Source: CAWDMN01 sp963803155 (GTDB taxonomy: Bacteria > Acidobacteriota > Terriglobia > Versatilivoradales > Versatilivoraceae). Taken from it: DNA of 64,000 nt. Both the position numbers and the translations under genes were made by a program. The DNA lies in assembly GCA_963803155.1 (NCBI GenBank), contig CAWDMN010000044.1, positions 10,126-74,125 of the forward strand. Reading direction: 5' to 3'. Positions 1 through 8,569 of this stretch are shown here, one piece after another (positions within the stretch are counted from its first letter, which is position 1; every line of letters starts with the position of its first letter). A model generated the notes under the pieces. The model had not been told where the DNA came from and did not search any database. It saw nothing but the letters and a program-made list of their open reading frames with translations.

Positions 1-762
1 GTAAGCCACGTTGGGACGCCCCCGGTATTGGGTTTCCAGTTCTTCATAAGCCTTCAGGGCTTCCTGGCTTTTTTGTTCCCCCTCCAGGAAGGCGGCCTGA
101 CCAAAGCGCCGAACCATTTCACGCTGCTCCGGAGAGAGTGATTCAAGGGGAATGGGAACTCTTAAAATAGCCAGTCCCATGGTGTCCAGAACTGAATTGG
201 CCTGTTGATGCTCCCACGCGAAAGTGGCCAAGACAAACAAGGCCGCTTCAAACTGTCGGCTCCGGCAGAGGAGGATGGCCTGATGTAATCGCACTACTCT
301 GGAAAATTCAGGAATCTGATCCAGCCCGAGCTGCCGGGCTTTGGTCAAATGTTCCAACGCCTGACTGTTCTCGTTCAGATGGTATTCACATAATCCCAAC
401 AATCCCCAAGCCGGGCTGTTCTTGGGATCACGATTCAATACTTTTTTGAGGGCGGGAACGGCCTGGACATACTGGTCCGCTTCATAACTGAGCGATCCTA
501 GGTACCACCAGCCCTCCACCCAGTCGGGCTGGCGTTTCACAACTTTCTGATAGAGTTGAAGGGCGAGAGGAAGATCCCCCGTCTCGCGCGCCTGCCCGGC
601 CTGTTGCTTGAGTAGGCCGAGAGTCTCCTCCGGCGAGGCGGGCGTCTTCGGGGAAGGGGCAGCTGATGAAGTCTTGCCTGTTGGCGGTGCGGTGAGGACC
701 TTTAATCCGGTCAACGGGATTATCAGGATAAGGAAAAGAAAAAGAGTTATAAATTGTCTCAT
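1..762 (-). CDS. Secreted TPR-repeat protein, C-terminus cut by window edge
   Basis: The first 254 codons of a gene that continues beyond the left edge of the window. The ATG (760-762) follows an AGGAAA ribosome binding site. The N-terminus is a signal peptide (MRQFITLFLFLILIIPL) followed by a Pro/Ser/Thr-rich linker, so the protein is probably exported. TPR-like helical repeats follow (QLYQKVVKRQPDWVEGWWYL and similar). It is a clear paralogue of the protein at 1327-2598: both share the segments EGWWYLG, HLTKARxLGL and YRGxPNVA in the same order, which points to tandem duplication. TPRs mediate protein-protein contacts. No enzymatic motif is visible and the specific role is unknown. Confidence 0.82.
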   Translation of the reverse strand, partial: MRQFITLFLFLILIIPLTGLKVLTAPPTGKTSSAAPSPKTPASPEETLGLLKQQAGQARETGDLPLALQLYQKVVKRQPDWVEGWWYLGSLSYEADQYVQAVPALKKVLNRDPKNSPAWGLLGLCEYHLNENSQALEHLTKARQLGLDQIPEFSRVVRLHQAILLCRSRQFEAALFVLATFAWEHQQANSVLDTMGLAILRVPIPLESLSPEQREMVRRFGQAAFLEGEQKSQEALKAYEELETQYRGRPNVAY

Positions 763-982
763 AATTTCCTGAACTTCAATGTTGCAATATTGCAGATGAA
801 CGCTCGATGGAAATGCCAAAGGCTAATTATTAGAAGATTTCCATCAAACTTCGAAGTTCCCGAAATGCACAAAAGGGCAAATATTCAGGCCCCATTGGAT
901 TCATTGCTAGGAATTAGAGTTCTTGTCTTCTTGCGCTGATTTACATCTCTGCAAAGAAGGCGTCCTGCTCGAAGATCTTGCG

Positions 983-1022
983 TGTTACGGAAATCCGCCG
1001 TCCATGGCGGATTTCCGTAACA
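983..1022. repeat. Perfect 17-bp inverted repeat
   Basis: The arm TGTTACGGAAATCCGCC (983-999) and its exact complement (1006-1022) flank the loop GTCCAT. It is the first of three palindromes lying in series between two tandem TPR-protein paralogues. Confidence 0.9.
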
Positions 1023-1046
1023 TGTATTCCTGGAGTGGTTCGTTCA

Positions 1047-1091
1047 CCCGGGGCAATAAAAGTGGCATCGTGCCACTTTTATTGCCCCGGG
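1047..1091. repeat. Perfect 21-bp inverted repeat
   Basis: Arms at 1047-1067 and 1071-1091 are exact reverse complements separated by TCG. The stem starts CCCGGGGCAATAAAAG. The tight three-base loop makes this the strongest hairpin of the cluster. Function unknown. Confidence 0.9.
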
Positions 1092-1326
1092 CTATTTATC
1101 TTGAACCCCTGTCAGGGATTGATTTTGGAAGCGCGAACTTCCTGTTCGCGCAACTTTTAAATTGCTCGGTCCGGAGGGTGAGTAGTTACGAAAGAAAACA
1201 AAAACTTCTAGGATGTCAGCCTCTTTAGCGTTTTTCGCGTATTTGGTAGTTTCTATAACCTTTGCCATCGCAAATAAGTCAGCAAACCCGGGAGATGGGG
1301 CTTTCGGCGTATTCCACTCTATTCTG

Positions 1327-2598
1327 CTATTTTTTGGAGGCTGGAGAAGGGGCGGCCTCCTTTGATTTTGGAACAGTTGGTGCAGCAGGGGAGAGAATCT
1401 CTCCCCGCTTTCTTTTTTCGTTGGCGTCCAGTTCCAGGAATCGTGCGCGTGCCTTCTGGGAATCCTCCTGTCGTCCTACGCGGTGATAGGCCTCATACAG
1501 CGCATACTGAATGGCGGCCAACTCAGGAGCTAAAGAGGCTGATTTTTCCAGAGAAGTAATGGCTAGCGGGTAATCTCGCTGGTAGAGTTGGATCCGGCCC
1601 ATCAAATAATACCCGGCATAGTCTTCCGGCTCCAATTCGATAATTTTGAGCGCATAACCGGCGCAGGAGTCCAGTTGATTGATTTCCAGCATCTGAAAGG
1701 CCAGCCGGAGCAGCGAGGGTACGTGGTTGGGATCCCTGGCCAATTCCAGATTGAAGTACTCCATAGCTTTCTCGGGCTGCTTCTCGACCAGCAGGGCCAA
1801 TCCGAACACAAAGGCAACATTGGGTTGTCCCCGATACCTGAATTCCAACTCTTCAAACAGCTTTAAGGATTCATCCAGTTTCTGTTCAGCGGCAAGGAAA
1901 GTGGCCTTTCCAAAGAGACGGATCATTTCCTGTTTAGGCGCCGGAAGCTGGTCAATCGGGTCGGCAATTCTTAATGCCGCGGCACCCAGAGCGTCAAGCA
2001 CTGCGGCCGATTCCAGGTGCTCCACCCCGAAGCCAGTCAGGATGGCCATGGCCTCTTCAAAATGCCGGGAGCGGTTCAACAGCAGGGCTTGGTGAAAGCG
2101 TACATTGCGGGCCAGTTCCAGGTTGTCTCCCAACCCCAGTTCCCGCGCTTTGGTCAAGTGTTGCAGGGCCGGGTTGTAATCCCGGGAGTAATATTCAGCA
2201 ATTCCCTGCAGCCCCCACCCCTGGCCATTCTCAGGATCGAGGGCCGTAAATTTTTCCAGGGAGACACTAGCCGCCACAAATTGCTTCTGCTCGTAATAGA
2301 GAGTTCCCAGGTACCACCACCCTTCCGCCCAATTGGGTTTCAGTTTGACCAACTGCTCATAAATGCGGCAGGCCTCGGCATTTCGCTGGTCTTTCCGGGC
2401 TTGATCGGCCTCCTTTTTTAACTGATTGAAACGGGATTCTCGCGCTGGAGGTTGTGGGGAGGAACCACCTCTGGCCCAGGTTCCCTGGCTACAAGTGGTC
2501 TGAGGATGTGCCGAGGACGAAATAAAAGCAGCTGTCGGGAAGGCAAATGCCACCGCGGCGGTCAATAGCAAATAAACTGCGATTTTTTTTGCGTTCAT
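1327..2598 (-). CDS. Secreted TPR-repeat protein
   Basis: Complete 423-residue protein. Residues 1 to about 30 form a signal peptide (MNAKKIAVYLLLTAAVAFAF). A low-complexity linker follows, then a long array of TPR-type helix pairs up to about residue 395, with the repeated signatures WAEGWWYLGTLYY, DPENGQGWGLQGIAEYY and DYAGYYLMGRIQLYQ. The C-terminus is Lys/Pro/Ala rich. It is expected to act outside the cytoplasm as a protein-interaction scaffold. No catalytic motif is seen. Only a weak Shine-Dalgarno precedes the ATG at 2598. It is the upstream tandem paralogue of the truncated gene at 1-762; a 564-base palindrome-rich gap between them argues against simple co-transcription. Confidence 0.85.
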   Translation of the reverse strand: MNAKKIAVYLLLTAAVAFAFPTAAFISSSAHPQTTCSQGTWARGGSSPQPPARESRFNQLKKEADQARKDQRNAEACRIYEQLVKLKPNWAEGWWYLGTLYYEQKQFVAASVSLEKFTALDPENGQGWGLQGIAEYYSRDYNPALQHLTKARELGLGDNLELARNVRFHQALLLNRSRHFEEAMAILTGFGVEHLESAAVLDALGAAALRIADPIDQLPAPKQEMIRLFGKATFLAAEQKLDESLKLFEELEFRYRGQPNVAFVFGLALLVEKQPEKAMEYFNLELARDPNHVPSLLRLAFQMLEINQLDSCAGYALKIIELEPEDYAGYYLMGRIQLYQRDYPLAITSLEKSASLAPELAAIQYALYEAYHRVGRQEDSQKARARFLELDANEKRKRGEILSPAAPTVPKSKEAAPSPASKK

Positions 2599-3221
2599 GA
2601 GAAAGGGGTTTTTAAAACCAATGACGGAGTGAAATCATTTCCCACTAGAGGACGTCATTTTCTCTCACATTTCCCGTTTTGGCAAGATCCCGGGCTCGCC
2701 TTCCGATGTTTTCTGTTCAAGCGGATGCCCATAAGACCGTTTTCATCATCTTGATATGTTTTTGTTATGTCTGCACGCTGACGCAATGCATTACTTGATC
2801 CACACATTGTTAAAGGTATACGATGAGAGTGGGAAGGTTGTGATCGAATCAATCCACGTCACGCCTAATCGTGAAGGATAAAGTAACCCACTGCTGCCTC
2901 CCCTGGATCCGACAGAGCAACCCTCTCTGGGGCAACATGGAACCTCGATGATTATTTTCATTAACCCCGCGCTTCAGCGCGGGGAAAAGGATAGAGAAAA
3001 CCAAACATTTCCCCGTCTCGTGCCGCCGTGCTCGCGCGGCGGCACGAGACGGGGAAATGAGGAAGAATGTTAAGCCCCCGCGCTGAATCGCGGGGTTAAT
3101 GAAAAGTCACCTTAATAGTGAAAATACGTCACCGAACTTGCGAATTGGAATACTAAGGCAAACCGTCAAAAAGGCCGTTAGGCCACCACAATGCAAAATA
3201 GATGGAAAGGATGGTACTTCC
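2599..3221. other. Intergenic region containing a cruciform element
   Basis: Divergent gap between the TPR protein (minus) and the VWFA protein (plus). No credible gene is visible. The main content is the 151-base palindromic element at 2955-3105. The reading frame of the downstream gene stays open upstream to an ATG at 3099, but that ATG lies inside the right terminal repeat of the element, so it is unlikely to be the real start. Confidence 0.7.
2955..3105. repeat. MITE-like element with nested palindromes (cruciform)
   Basis: A 151-base element bounded by perfect 17-base terminal inverted repeats, TTTTCATTAACCCCGCG at 2955-2971 and its complement at 3089-3105. Each end also forms its own hairpin (for example CCCCGCGC-TTCA-GCGCGGGG at 2965-2984). 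The centre is a perfect 23-bp inverted repeat (3006-3028 with 3037-3059) around an 8-base loop. The whole can fold as a three-armed cruciform. It has no coding capacity and no clear target-site duplication. The shape is that of a miniature inverted-repeat element or a large REP-type palindrome. Confidence 0.8.
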
Positions 3222-5369
3222 ATGAAAACCAATCAGAGTTTCTTGAAATGCCCGAAAATGTGGGATCTTTGCGGTGTCATGGTTTTGTTGATGAGCATGA
3301 TTCATCCGCCAGTCTACCAGCAAGTGCAGGCTGCCGAGGATAAGCAGACCATGAAAGTCGATGTCCAGGAAGTTGTGATCGACCTGGTGGCTCGTGACAA
3401 GAAGGGGAAAGCCCTTGGAGATTTGAAGGAATCCGACGTAGATGTGATCGAAGATGGTGCCAAACAAAAGATCAAAAGTTTTCGTCTGGTGGATCAGAAT
3501 TCACTAGTTGCAGTGGCGAGCAGTGACCCCCTGCAAAAAGTCAAAGTGGTCACCATGGTATTTCAAAATCAACAGACGAGTCCCGACGGGCAAAGCGTGG
3601 CGAGGAAGTTCTTCAATGAATTTCTCAATACCAACCTGGGAGATAATGTGGTCATCGGCTTGTTTACTCTCGACAAGCGCTTCTGCATCGCCCAGCAGTA
3701 CACCAACAAGAAAGAGTCGTTGCTGGCCGCTATGGACCGTGCGATTAGCCAGGATTACGAAGCATTGCAAAAAAACTCCGACTCGACACGTAATGGTTTG
3801 GTTGCAATTGCCGGCGGCCTGCCGCCAGCCAATCCCGATCCGTATTTAGGGGGGACCGGGAATCCGCAACTGGACAAGCGTCTGGCGCAGTTAACCACCA
3901 AGATCATGAAAGAGGCGGATGCCCAACCCAATGATCTGGGTGGCTGGCGCACGGTGGTTTTTTCACTCCAATCGGTGGTCAAGGAACTGGGTGTAGCTCC
4001 GGGGCGTAAACCCCTTTTCTATTATGCCTGGGGCCTTTGGGTGGATCAGAAAGATATTGATCATGTCAACCGGTTGATCAGCATGGCCAACCGGTCCCGC
4101 ATCAGCATTTACCCGGTTTACCTGGCCGCGCTCTCATCCTGGAGCCAGGCCCAGGGCACACGGGATGCCTTGCAGGGGGCGGCGGAGGCTTCCAAAAACC
4201 AGGCTGATCATTCCAGTGGAGCGGTTTCCGAATGGCAAATGCGAGCGGGCGAGTCCGCTGAAGGGTCCATCCGTACCAATGCCCTGGAGGCCTTGACAAA
4301 TCTGGGGAAAGCCACCTCCGGGATGCTGATCGGCGAAAGCAACGACTTCAAGACGCCGGCCCAGCAGGCGAGCGAAGATATCAACAGCTATTACGAGATC
4401 ACGTACACTCCTCAAAACAGCCAGTACGATGGAAAATTCCGCAAGATCAACGTCAAGGTCCCCAAGGCTAAAATCGTTATGGCCCGCACCGGTTATTTCG
4501 CGGTTCCACCGGCCTCCGAAGGCGGGCCGGCACTTCTGGCCTATGAGGTCCCGCTTCTGGGAGTGCTCAATCAGCCGGCTCCGGCACATACTTTTGATTA
4601 CCGCCTCCGTCTGCCCCACTTTGAATTTAAAAACGGTCTTTCGCGCCACATGTTGCTAATGGAAGTGCCCTTGGAGAATTTTACTTTTGCGGAAGACCCC
4701 AAGACCAAAAAGTTTCAGAGTCAATTTGCCCTGATGGTTTTGTTTAAGGATGGGGAAGGGAAAATTGTGGAAAAGGTCAGCCAGTTTTATCCATTCGAAA
4801 TTACCGCGGACCGTTTGGAAACCTTCAAGAAAAGCAATGTCTTGTTGAGCCGGGAAGTCCAATTGCCCCCAGGGACATATTCCGTGGAGACCGTGGCCTT
4901 TGACAAGCCGACAGAAAAGAGCAGTGCCTTGAAGAGCAGTCTGGCCGTGACGGCGCCTGCCGCGGGACTTCAGATGAGCAGCCTCAACCTGATCAAAAAA
5001 GTGGAACCCGTCAACCCGAATGACACTGACACTTCCAATCCCTTCCGCTGGGGCAATAAAAAGATTTCAACTTTTGCCGAAGATCCCGTGACCTTGAGAG
5101 TTGGCAGTCCCTTGCAAATGTATTTCGTGGCCTATCCAGCCCAAGACAACCTGGAAAAGCCCAAGATGACATTGCAGATTCTTCAAGATGGAGTTTCCCT
5201 GGGAGAGCTCCCGGCGGAGTTGCCCGCCGCTGATCCCCAGGGGCGGATCCAATATACCGGGACGCTTCCCACCAATGCCTTTGCGCCGGGCAAGTACGAA
5301 TTGAAAGTGCTGCTCACGCAGGGAGGAAATACAGTGGAGGGAAAATCTGGCCTGAACCTCATCCAATAG
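3222..5369 (+). CDS. Secreted VWFA-related acidobacterial-type protein
   Basis: A 715-residue exported protein. The ATG at 3222 is chosen because a signal peptide starts there (hydrophobic core VMVLLMSMI, cleavage near QAAED), a GGAAAGGA site lies 11 bases upstream, and the longer frame begins inside a repeat. Residues about 45-95 match the start of the VWFA-related acidobacterial domain (VDVQEVVIDLVARDKKGKAL...DLKESDVDVIEDG). A von Willebrand A-like region of about 300 residues follows (KVVTMVFQNQQ, NVVIGLFTLD, SVVKELGVAPGRKPLFYYA), ending in the family-typical YYEITYTPQNSQYDGKFRKINVKV near residue 400. The C-terminal 300 residues are beta-rich. The family is large in Acidobacteriota and its ligands are unknown. 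The classic MIDAS DxSxS is not obvious. Confidence 0.85.
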   Translation: MKTNQSFLKCPKMWDLCGVMVLLMSMIHPPVYQQVQAAEDKQTMKVDVQEVVIDLVARDKKGKALGDLKESDVDVIEDGAKQKIKSFRLVDQNSLVAVASSDPLQKVKVVTMVFQNQQTSPDGQSVARKFFNEFLNTNLGDNVVIGLFTLDKRFCIAQQYTNKKESLLAAMDRAISQDYEALQKNSDSTRNGLVAIAGGLPPANPDPYLGGTGNPQLDKRLAQLTTKIMKEADAQPNDLGGWRTVVFSLQSVVKELGVAPGRKPLFYYAWGLWVDQKDIDHVNRLISMANRSRISIYPVYLAALSSWSQAQGTRDALQGAAEASKNQADHSSGAVSEWQMRAGESAEGSIRTNALEALTNLGKATSGMLIGESNDFKTPAQQASEDINSYYEITYTPQNSQYDGKFRKINVKVPKAKIVMARTGYFAVPPASEGGPALLAYEVPLLGVLNQPAPAHTFDYRLRLPHFEFKNGLSRHMLLMEVPLENFTFAEDPKTKKFQSQFALMVLFKDGEGKIVEKVSQFYPFEITADRLETFKKSNVLLSREVQLPPGTYSVETVAFDKPTEKSSALKSSLAVTAPAAGLQMSSLNLIKKVEPVNPNDTDTSNPFRWGNKKISTFAEDPVTLRVGSPLQMYFVAYPAQDNLEKPKMTLQILQDGVSLGELPAELPAADPQGRIQYTGTLPTNAFAPGKYELKVLLTQGGNTVEGKSGLNLIQ

Positions 5370-5466
5370 GATGAGCGTTTTTGTTAGAGTAAAGGCATCG
5401 GACCTGGGAAAGGAATCTGTTCTTCCGGTCCGATTCGCAGGTTGGAAAGAAATCCTGAGGAACTGC

Positions 5467-5754
5467 TCATGCCAGCACTGCTGGCTGGCCAGGAGCCAGT
5501 TTCAGGGCCTCTTCATAGCGGGCAATGGCCTCCTCGAACCTTCCCAAGCGGGCATAGGCGGCGCCCAGGTTGGCCAGGACGGCGAAGTGGGGAGTGGGCT
5601 TGAGCGCCTTTTCATATTCCGCGATTGCCTCCTCCAGCTTGCCTTCTTTTTGGAGCTCTATGCCACGCTCAAAATGACGGGCGCCCCCGGTTGCTTGCTG
5701 AGCCCAAAGTCCCGGCGCAAGGCAAAAGAAAATGAATAGAGCTCGCCACTGCAT
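5467..5754 (-). CDS. Short secreted TPR protein
   Basis: A 95-residue protein with a signal peptide (MQWRALFIFFCLAPGLWAQQ) and about two TPR units (FERGIELQKEGKLEEAIAEYEKAL and LGAAYARLGRFEEAIARYEEAL). The ATG at 5754 follows GAGGTGG at good spacing. The array stops abruptly after GQPAVLA, and secreted TPR proteins of this kind are usually several hundred residues long, so this may be the 5' remnant of a larger gene. It ends 98 bases from, and converges on, the VWFA gene. An intact two-repeat adaptor remains possible. Confidence 0.65.
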   Translation of the reverse strand: MQWRALFIFFCLAPGLWAQQATGGARHFERGIELQKEGKLEEAIAEYEKALKPTPHFAVLANLGAAYARLGRFEEAIARYEEALKLAPGQPAVLA

Positions 5755-6141
5755 GATTCCACCTCAACCTAGATAGCATTGTTCCCGCACCTGCACAGTC
5801 CCCTTTTAATCGTACAGAGAGCCTAATTCCGCTTCGTTAGTCTAGTCGGCCGGGAGGGAGCGAGGCTCCCGCTGAGTCGCAGCCTGTCCAGCCCGCACGA
5901 TGACTTGCGAGGCGGAGTCCGTCTAAGCGGGAGGCTCGCCCTCCCCATGGGCAATCATTCAAGCGAAGCCAACTTGATCAATCTGTAATTCTTCTCGTTG
6001 GATCGTGCTGCCAGTGTCATCCTCGCTCTAATCATATATTATCAATCGGATTTATCCCTCGGGATGGTATTTGCAGAAAGGGGTTCCGCTTCTGTAGCAT
6101 CTCGTTTTATCCTACAGAATTTTTCCAAAAGGAGCAATCGC
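5755..6141. other. Intergenic region with dispersed palindromic repeat
   Basis: No gene seen. It contains the GC-rich imperfect palindrome at 5851-5946, related to the one at 35575-35678. AT-rich sequence follows before the receptor remnant. Confidence 0.6.
5851..5946. repeat. GC-rich dispersed palindromic repeat, copy 1
   Basis: The left arm (5852-5873, starts GGGAGGGAGCGAGGCTCCC) and right arm (5926-5945, AGCGGGAGGCTCGCCCTCCC) are near-complementary with small bulges, around a spacer of about 50 bases. The right half, GGCGGAGTCC then CTAAGCGGGAG and CCCTCCC, recurs at 35645-35676. Confidence 0.7.
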
Positions 6142-6402
6142 TTGAGAATTCATTTCGACAATTGGCGGATTATCCTATTAGGTTCGACCCCATTCCTCTT
6201 GACAAATCCGGCTTTACTCTTAGGCAAGGCATTCCAAGCCAGGTTGGTGGCCACTATAGCGGATGCATTCGGCTCAATGGTGGCGGGAGTAGTGGTAACC
6301 ATCACCGAGATCAACACCAACATCAACATCAACGGCTCTGGGCCCGCGAATGAGAACGGGAATGATGCGTTTAGCAACAAGAAACGACTTTTTGTGGATT
6401 AA
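6142..6402 (+). pseudogene. 5' remnant of an Oar-like TonB-dependent receptor
   Basis: An open segment of 86 codons from TTG 6142, with GGAG 7 bases upstream. It starts with what looks like an intact signal peptide (NWRIILLGSTPFLLTNPALLLG). It then reads AFQARLVATIADAFGSMVAG and VVVTITEINTNI...ANENGND. This follows the consensus start of the carboxypeptidase-regulatory-like domain found at the N-terminus of Oar-like receptors (roughly GTVTDASGAVVPGAxVTVTNxxTN...TNExGxYxF), with several substitutions. The frame stops at 6402, whereas such receptors run to about 1000 residues. I read it as a decayed fragment; the match is by eye. Confidence 0.6.
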
Positions 6403-6559
6403 GGTCCTTTGAACGCCGTGCCGCGCTTCGGCTGGAAAACAATGGCAGAGAACTGCAGTGAATATATCGAGTCAGGGTTATCAATAGCGGTCCCGGAATT
6501 GACGCGGTTGCTATAGGGGTCCAGCAAGGCGGGGAAAGGTTGATTACAATGAGTTGAGA

Positions 6560-8344
6560 TTAAGGGGGAAGTCCGACTCGCTGGAGGAGGTTCTCAAATC
6601 TTGCGTCGGTGCGCAGACCATCAAAAACCGGATCGACCTTGAGATGAGCCATCCAACCGGATCGTTCCTGGAAGGCTTTTTCCAAATAGTCAATGGCTTG
6701 ACCCTTGTCCCCAAGCCCCATCCAGACAGACGCCATGAAGTAAGAAGAAATGTATCTGCTCTTTGCCAAGGCGCACAGCCTGTCCAGATACTGCTGCCCC
6801 TCCGTCTTCCGCCCCGCCTGCCCGTGCGCGCGGGCCAACCCCGCCAGGGCCGCTGGGTGGCTTTCCGAAAGCTGTTCCGCCTTGTGGAATTCGGCAATGG
6901 CTTCGTCGATCATCCCCTTCTGCAGAAAATTCAAGCCAAGGAAATAGATGGTCAACGGGAAGTGCGGATCAATTTCGAGCGTCTTCCGAAGTTGACCGAC
7001 CGCCTGTTCAAATCGGTGGGCGTAATAGAGAAACCAGCCTACGTGGGAGTTTAAGACGAGAGAAAGAGGATCGAGATCCAGCGAGAGTTTCATCTGAACG
7101 AACGCTTCTTCGAAGCGCCCCATCAGAGCGAGGAAAAGGCCGTACCAGTGATGGCCTGTGACGCAATTGGGATTGAGATCGAGGGCTCGCTTGAATTCCC
7201 GTTCGGCTCCCAGCCAATCCCAGTCAAACAGCAGGTTCGCAAAAGCCAAGGATGTGTGAGCTTCAGCGAGATGGCCATCGATCTCCAGGGCTTTGGTTGC
7301 CGCCATCCTAGATCGGGCGGCGGCCACTCTGGGAGGAAGGCCTCCGTACAAGGCGAGTGTTTCATAGCAGTCGCAGAGCCCCGTATACGCTAAGGCATAT
7401 TCCGAATCCCTGGCAATGGCCTGTTCGAAGTATGCGATGGCTTTTTGGATTTCCCCTTCCGTCCTTTTGTTCCAGAAATAGCGCCCTTTAAGATAAGCCT
7501 CGTGGGCGGCCGAATCTCTGGTGGAGGCATGCGACAATGCCGTCTGCCGATCGGGGATTAGCTCGACAGTCAGCGACTTGGCAATCCGCTTGGCGACGTC
7601 ACGTTGAATATCCAAGACGTCGGATAGTTTCCGGTCGTAAGTTTCGGCCCAAAGGTGTGTCTGGTCCGAGATCTGGATGAGCTGGGCGGTAACACGTACG
7701 CGGTCAGGGGTCCTACGCACACTGCCCTCCAAGATGAAACTCACCCCCAACTCTTGCCCAATCTGATCTGCCCGCTTGTCCGTCCCTTTGAAGTGCATGG
7801 CCGTGGATCGCGCGATGACGCCCAGACGCCGCGGATGAATTCGGCCGAGTTGTGTGATCATTTCCTCAGTCAAACCTTCGCTGAAGTAGTCCTGTCCGGG
7901 ATCGTTGCACAAGTCGTCAAAAGGCAGCACAGCCAGCATGATTTTCCCCGACGGGAGCGCGGCTTGGAGTCGGCGGTTCACCGGCGCCAAAAACCTGTAC
8001 CCGTGACGAGCCAGAGTCTCAATGAATCGAGGATTTTGAGCCGAGTCGCCCAGGGCCGCTCGCAACTTGTTTAGCGCGATGTTGATGCTGTGCTCAAAGT
8101 CGACGAATGTACCGTCAGCCCAGAGCTTCTCGCGGAGTTCTTCCCGTGTGACTACATGGCCGGGGCGTTCCAGCAAGGTGACCAAAACTTGGAAGGGTTT
8201 ATCCTGGAGCTTGATCTTCAGCCCGTGCTTATACAATTCTCCCGACCGAAGATCGACTTCGAAAACTCCGAATTGCAGAACTTGTGCCGTCTGAGCTGCT
8301 TCTTGCATGTGAGGATGGCCCCCGAATGCTTCACAGCCTAACAT
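6560..8344 (-). CDS. CadC-like winged-helix regulator with TPR repeats
   Basis: 594 residues. The ATG at 8344 is preferred to an in-frame GTG at 8353 because that GTG lies inside the ribosome binding site GGGAGGTG. Residues about 15-115 form an OmpR/PhoB-type winged-helix DNA-binding domain (FGVFEVDLRSGELYKHGLKI...RPGHVVTREELREKLWADGTFVDFEHSINIALNKLRAALGD). Residues about 135-270 resemble the FlgO/TolB-N-like domain that follows in such regulators (MLAVLPFDDL, DYFSEGLTEEMITQLGRI, ILEGSVRR, LWAETYDRKL). The rest is a TPR array ending near SGWMAHLKVDPVFDGLRTD. No membrane segment is seen, so it is probably a cytoplasmic one-component regulator. The divergent outer-membrane gene at 8570 is a possible target. 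Confidence 0.88.
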   Translation of the reverse strand: MLGCEAFGGHPHMQEAAQTAQVLQFGVFEVDLRSGELYKHGLKIKLQDKPFQVLVTLLERPGHVVTREELREKLWADGTFVDFEHSINIALNKLRAALGDSAQNPRFIETLARHGYRFLAPVNRRLQAALPSGKIMLAVLPFDDLCNDPGQDYFSEGLTEEMITQLGRIHPRRLGVIARSTAMHFKGTDKRADQIGQELGVSFILEGSVRRTPDRVRVTAQLIQISDQTHLWAETYDRKLSDVLDIQRDVAKRIAKSLTVELIPDRQTALSHASTRDSAAHEAYLKGRYFWNKRTEGEIQKAIAYFEQAIARDSEYALAYTGLCDCYETLALYGGLPPRVAAARSRMAATKALEIDGHLAEAHTSLAFANLLFDWDWLGAEREFKRALDLNPNCVTGHHWYGLFLALMGRFEEAFVQMKLSLDLDPLSLVLNSHVGWFLYYAHRFEQAVGQLRKTLEIDPHFPLTIYFLGLNFLQKGMIDEAIAEFHKAEQLSESHPAALAGLARAHGQAGRKTEGQQYLDRLCALAKSRYISSYFMASVWMGLGDKGQAIDYLEKAFQERSGWMAHLKVDPVFDGLRTDARFENLLQRVGLPP

Positions 8345-8569
8345 AGTTCTCACCTCCCTTCAATCCGATTTCCAGGGAGACAACTTCCCGTTCGCCTTTT
8401 CCCTTCAATGGATTAAACGGAGATATTTGGTTGACTGGCGGATGATTCGCCGTGAATTGTCTTATCTTCCGAAATGAGCGATGGTAGGCGTATACGAACA
8501 GATGGTGTCTTAGGACAGACCGTTCAACCATTCGAATAAGGACCGCATATATAAAGATGGAGGGCGAAA

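Larger units (their letters stand above)
763..1326. other. Intergenic region with three tandem palindromes
   Basis: A 564-base gap with no credible gene; the short frames across it are out-of-frame reads through palindromes. It carries three successive inverted repeats. Arms 983-999 and 1006-1022 match perfectly over 17 bases with a 6-base loop. Arms 1047-1067 and 1071-1091 match perfectly over 21 bases with a 3-base loop. Arms 1131-1138 and 1144-1151 match over 8 bases. None is followed by a T-run typical of an intrinsic terminator. The two long stems would form strong hairpins in RNA or extruded DNA. Confidence 0.75.

Noticed and set aside
3099..3221. Upstream extension of the VWFA protein to an ATG at 3099
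   Set aside because: That ATG is inside the terminal repeat of the cruciform element, and the signal peptide starts at 3222.
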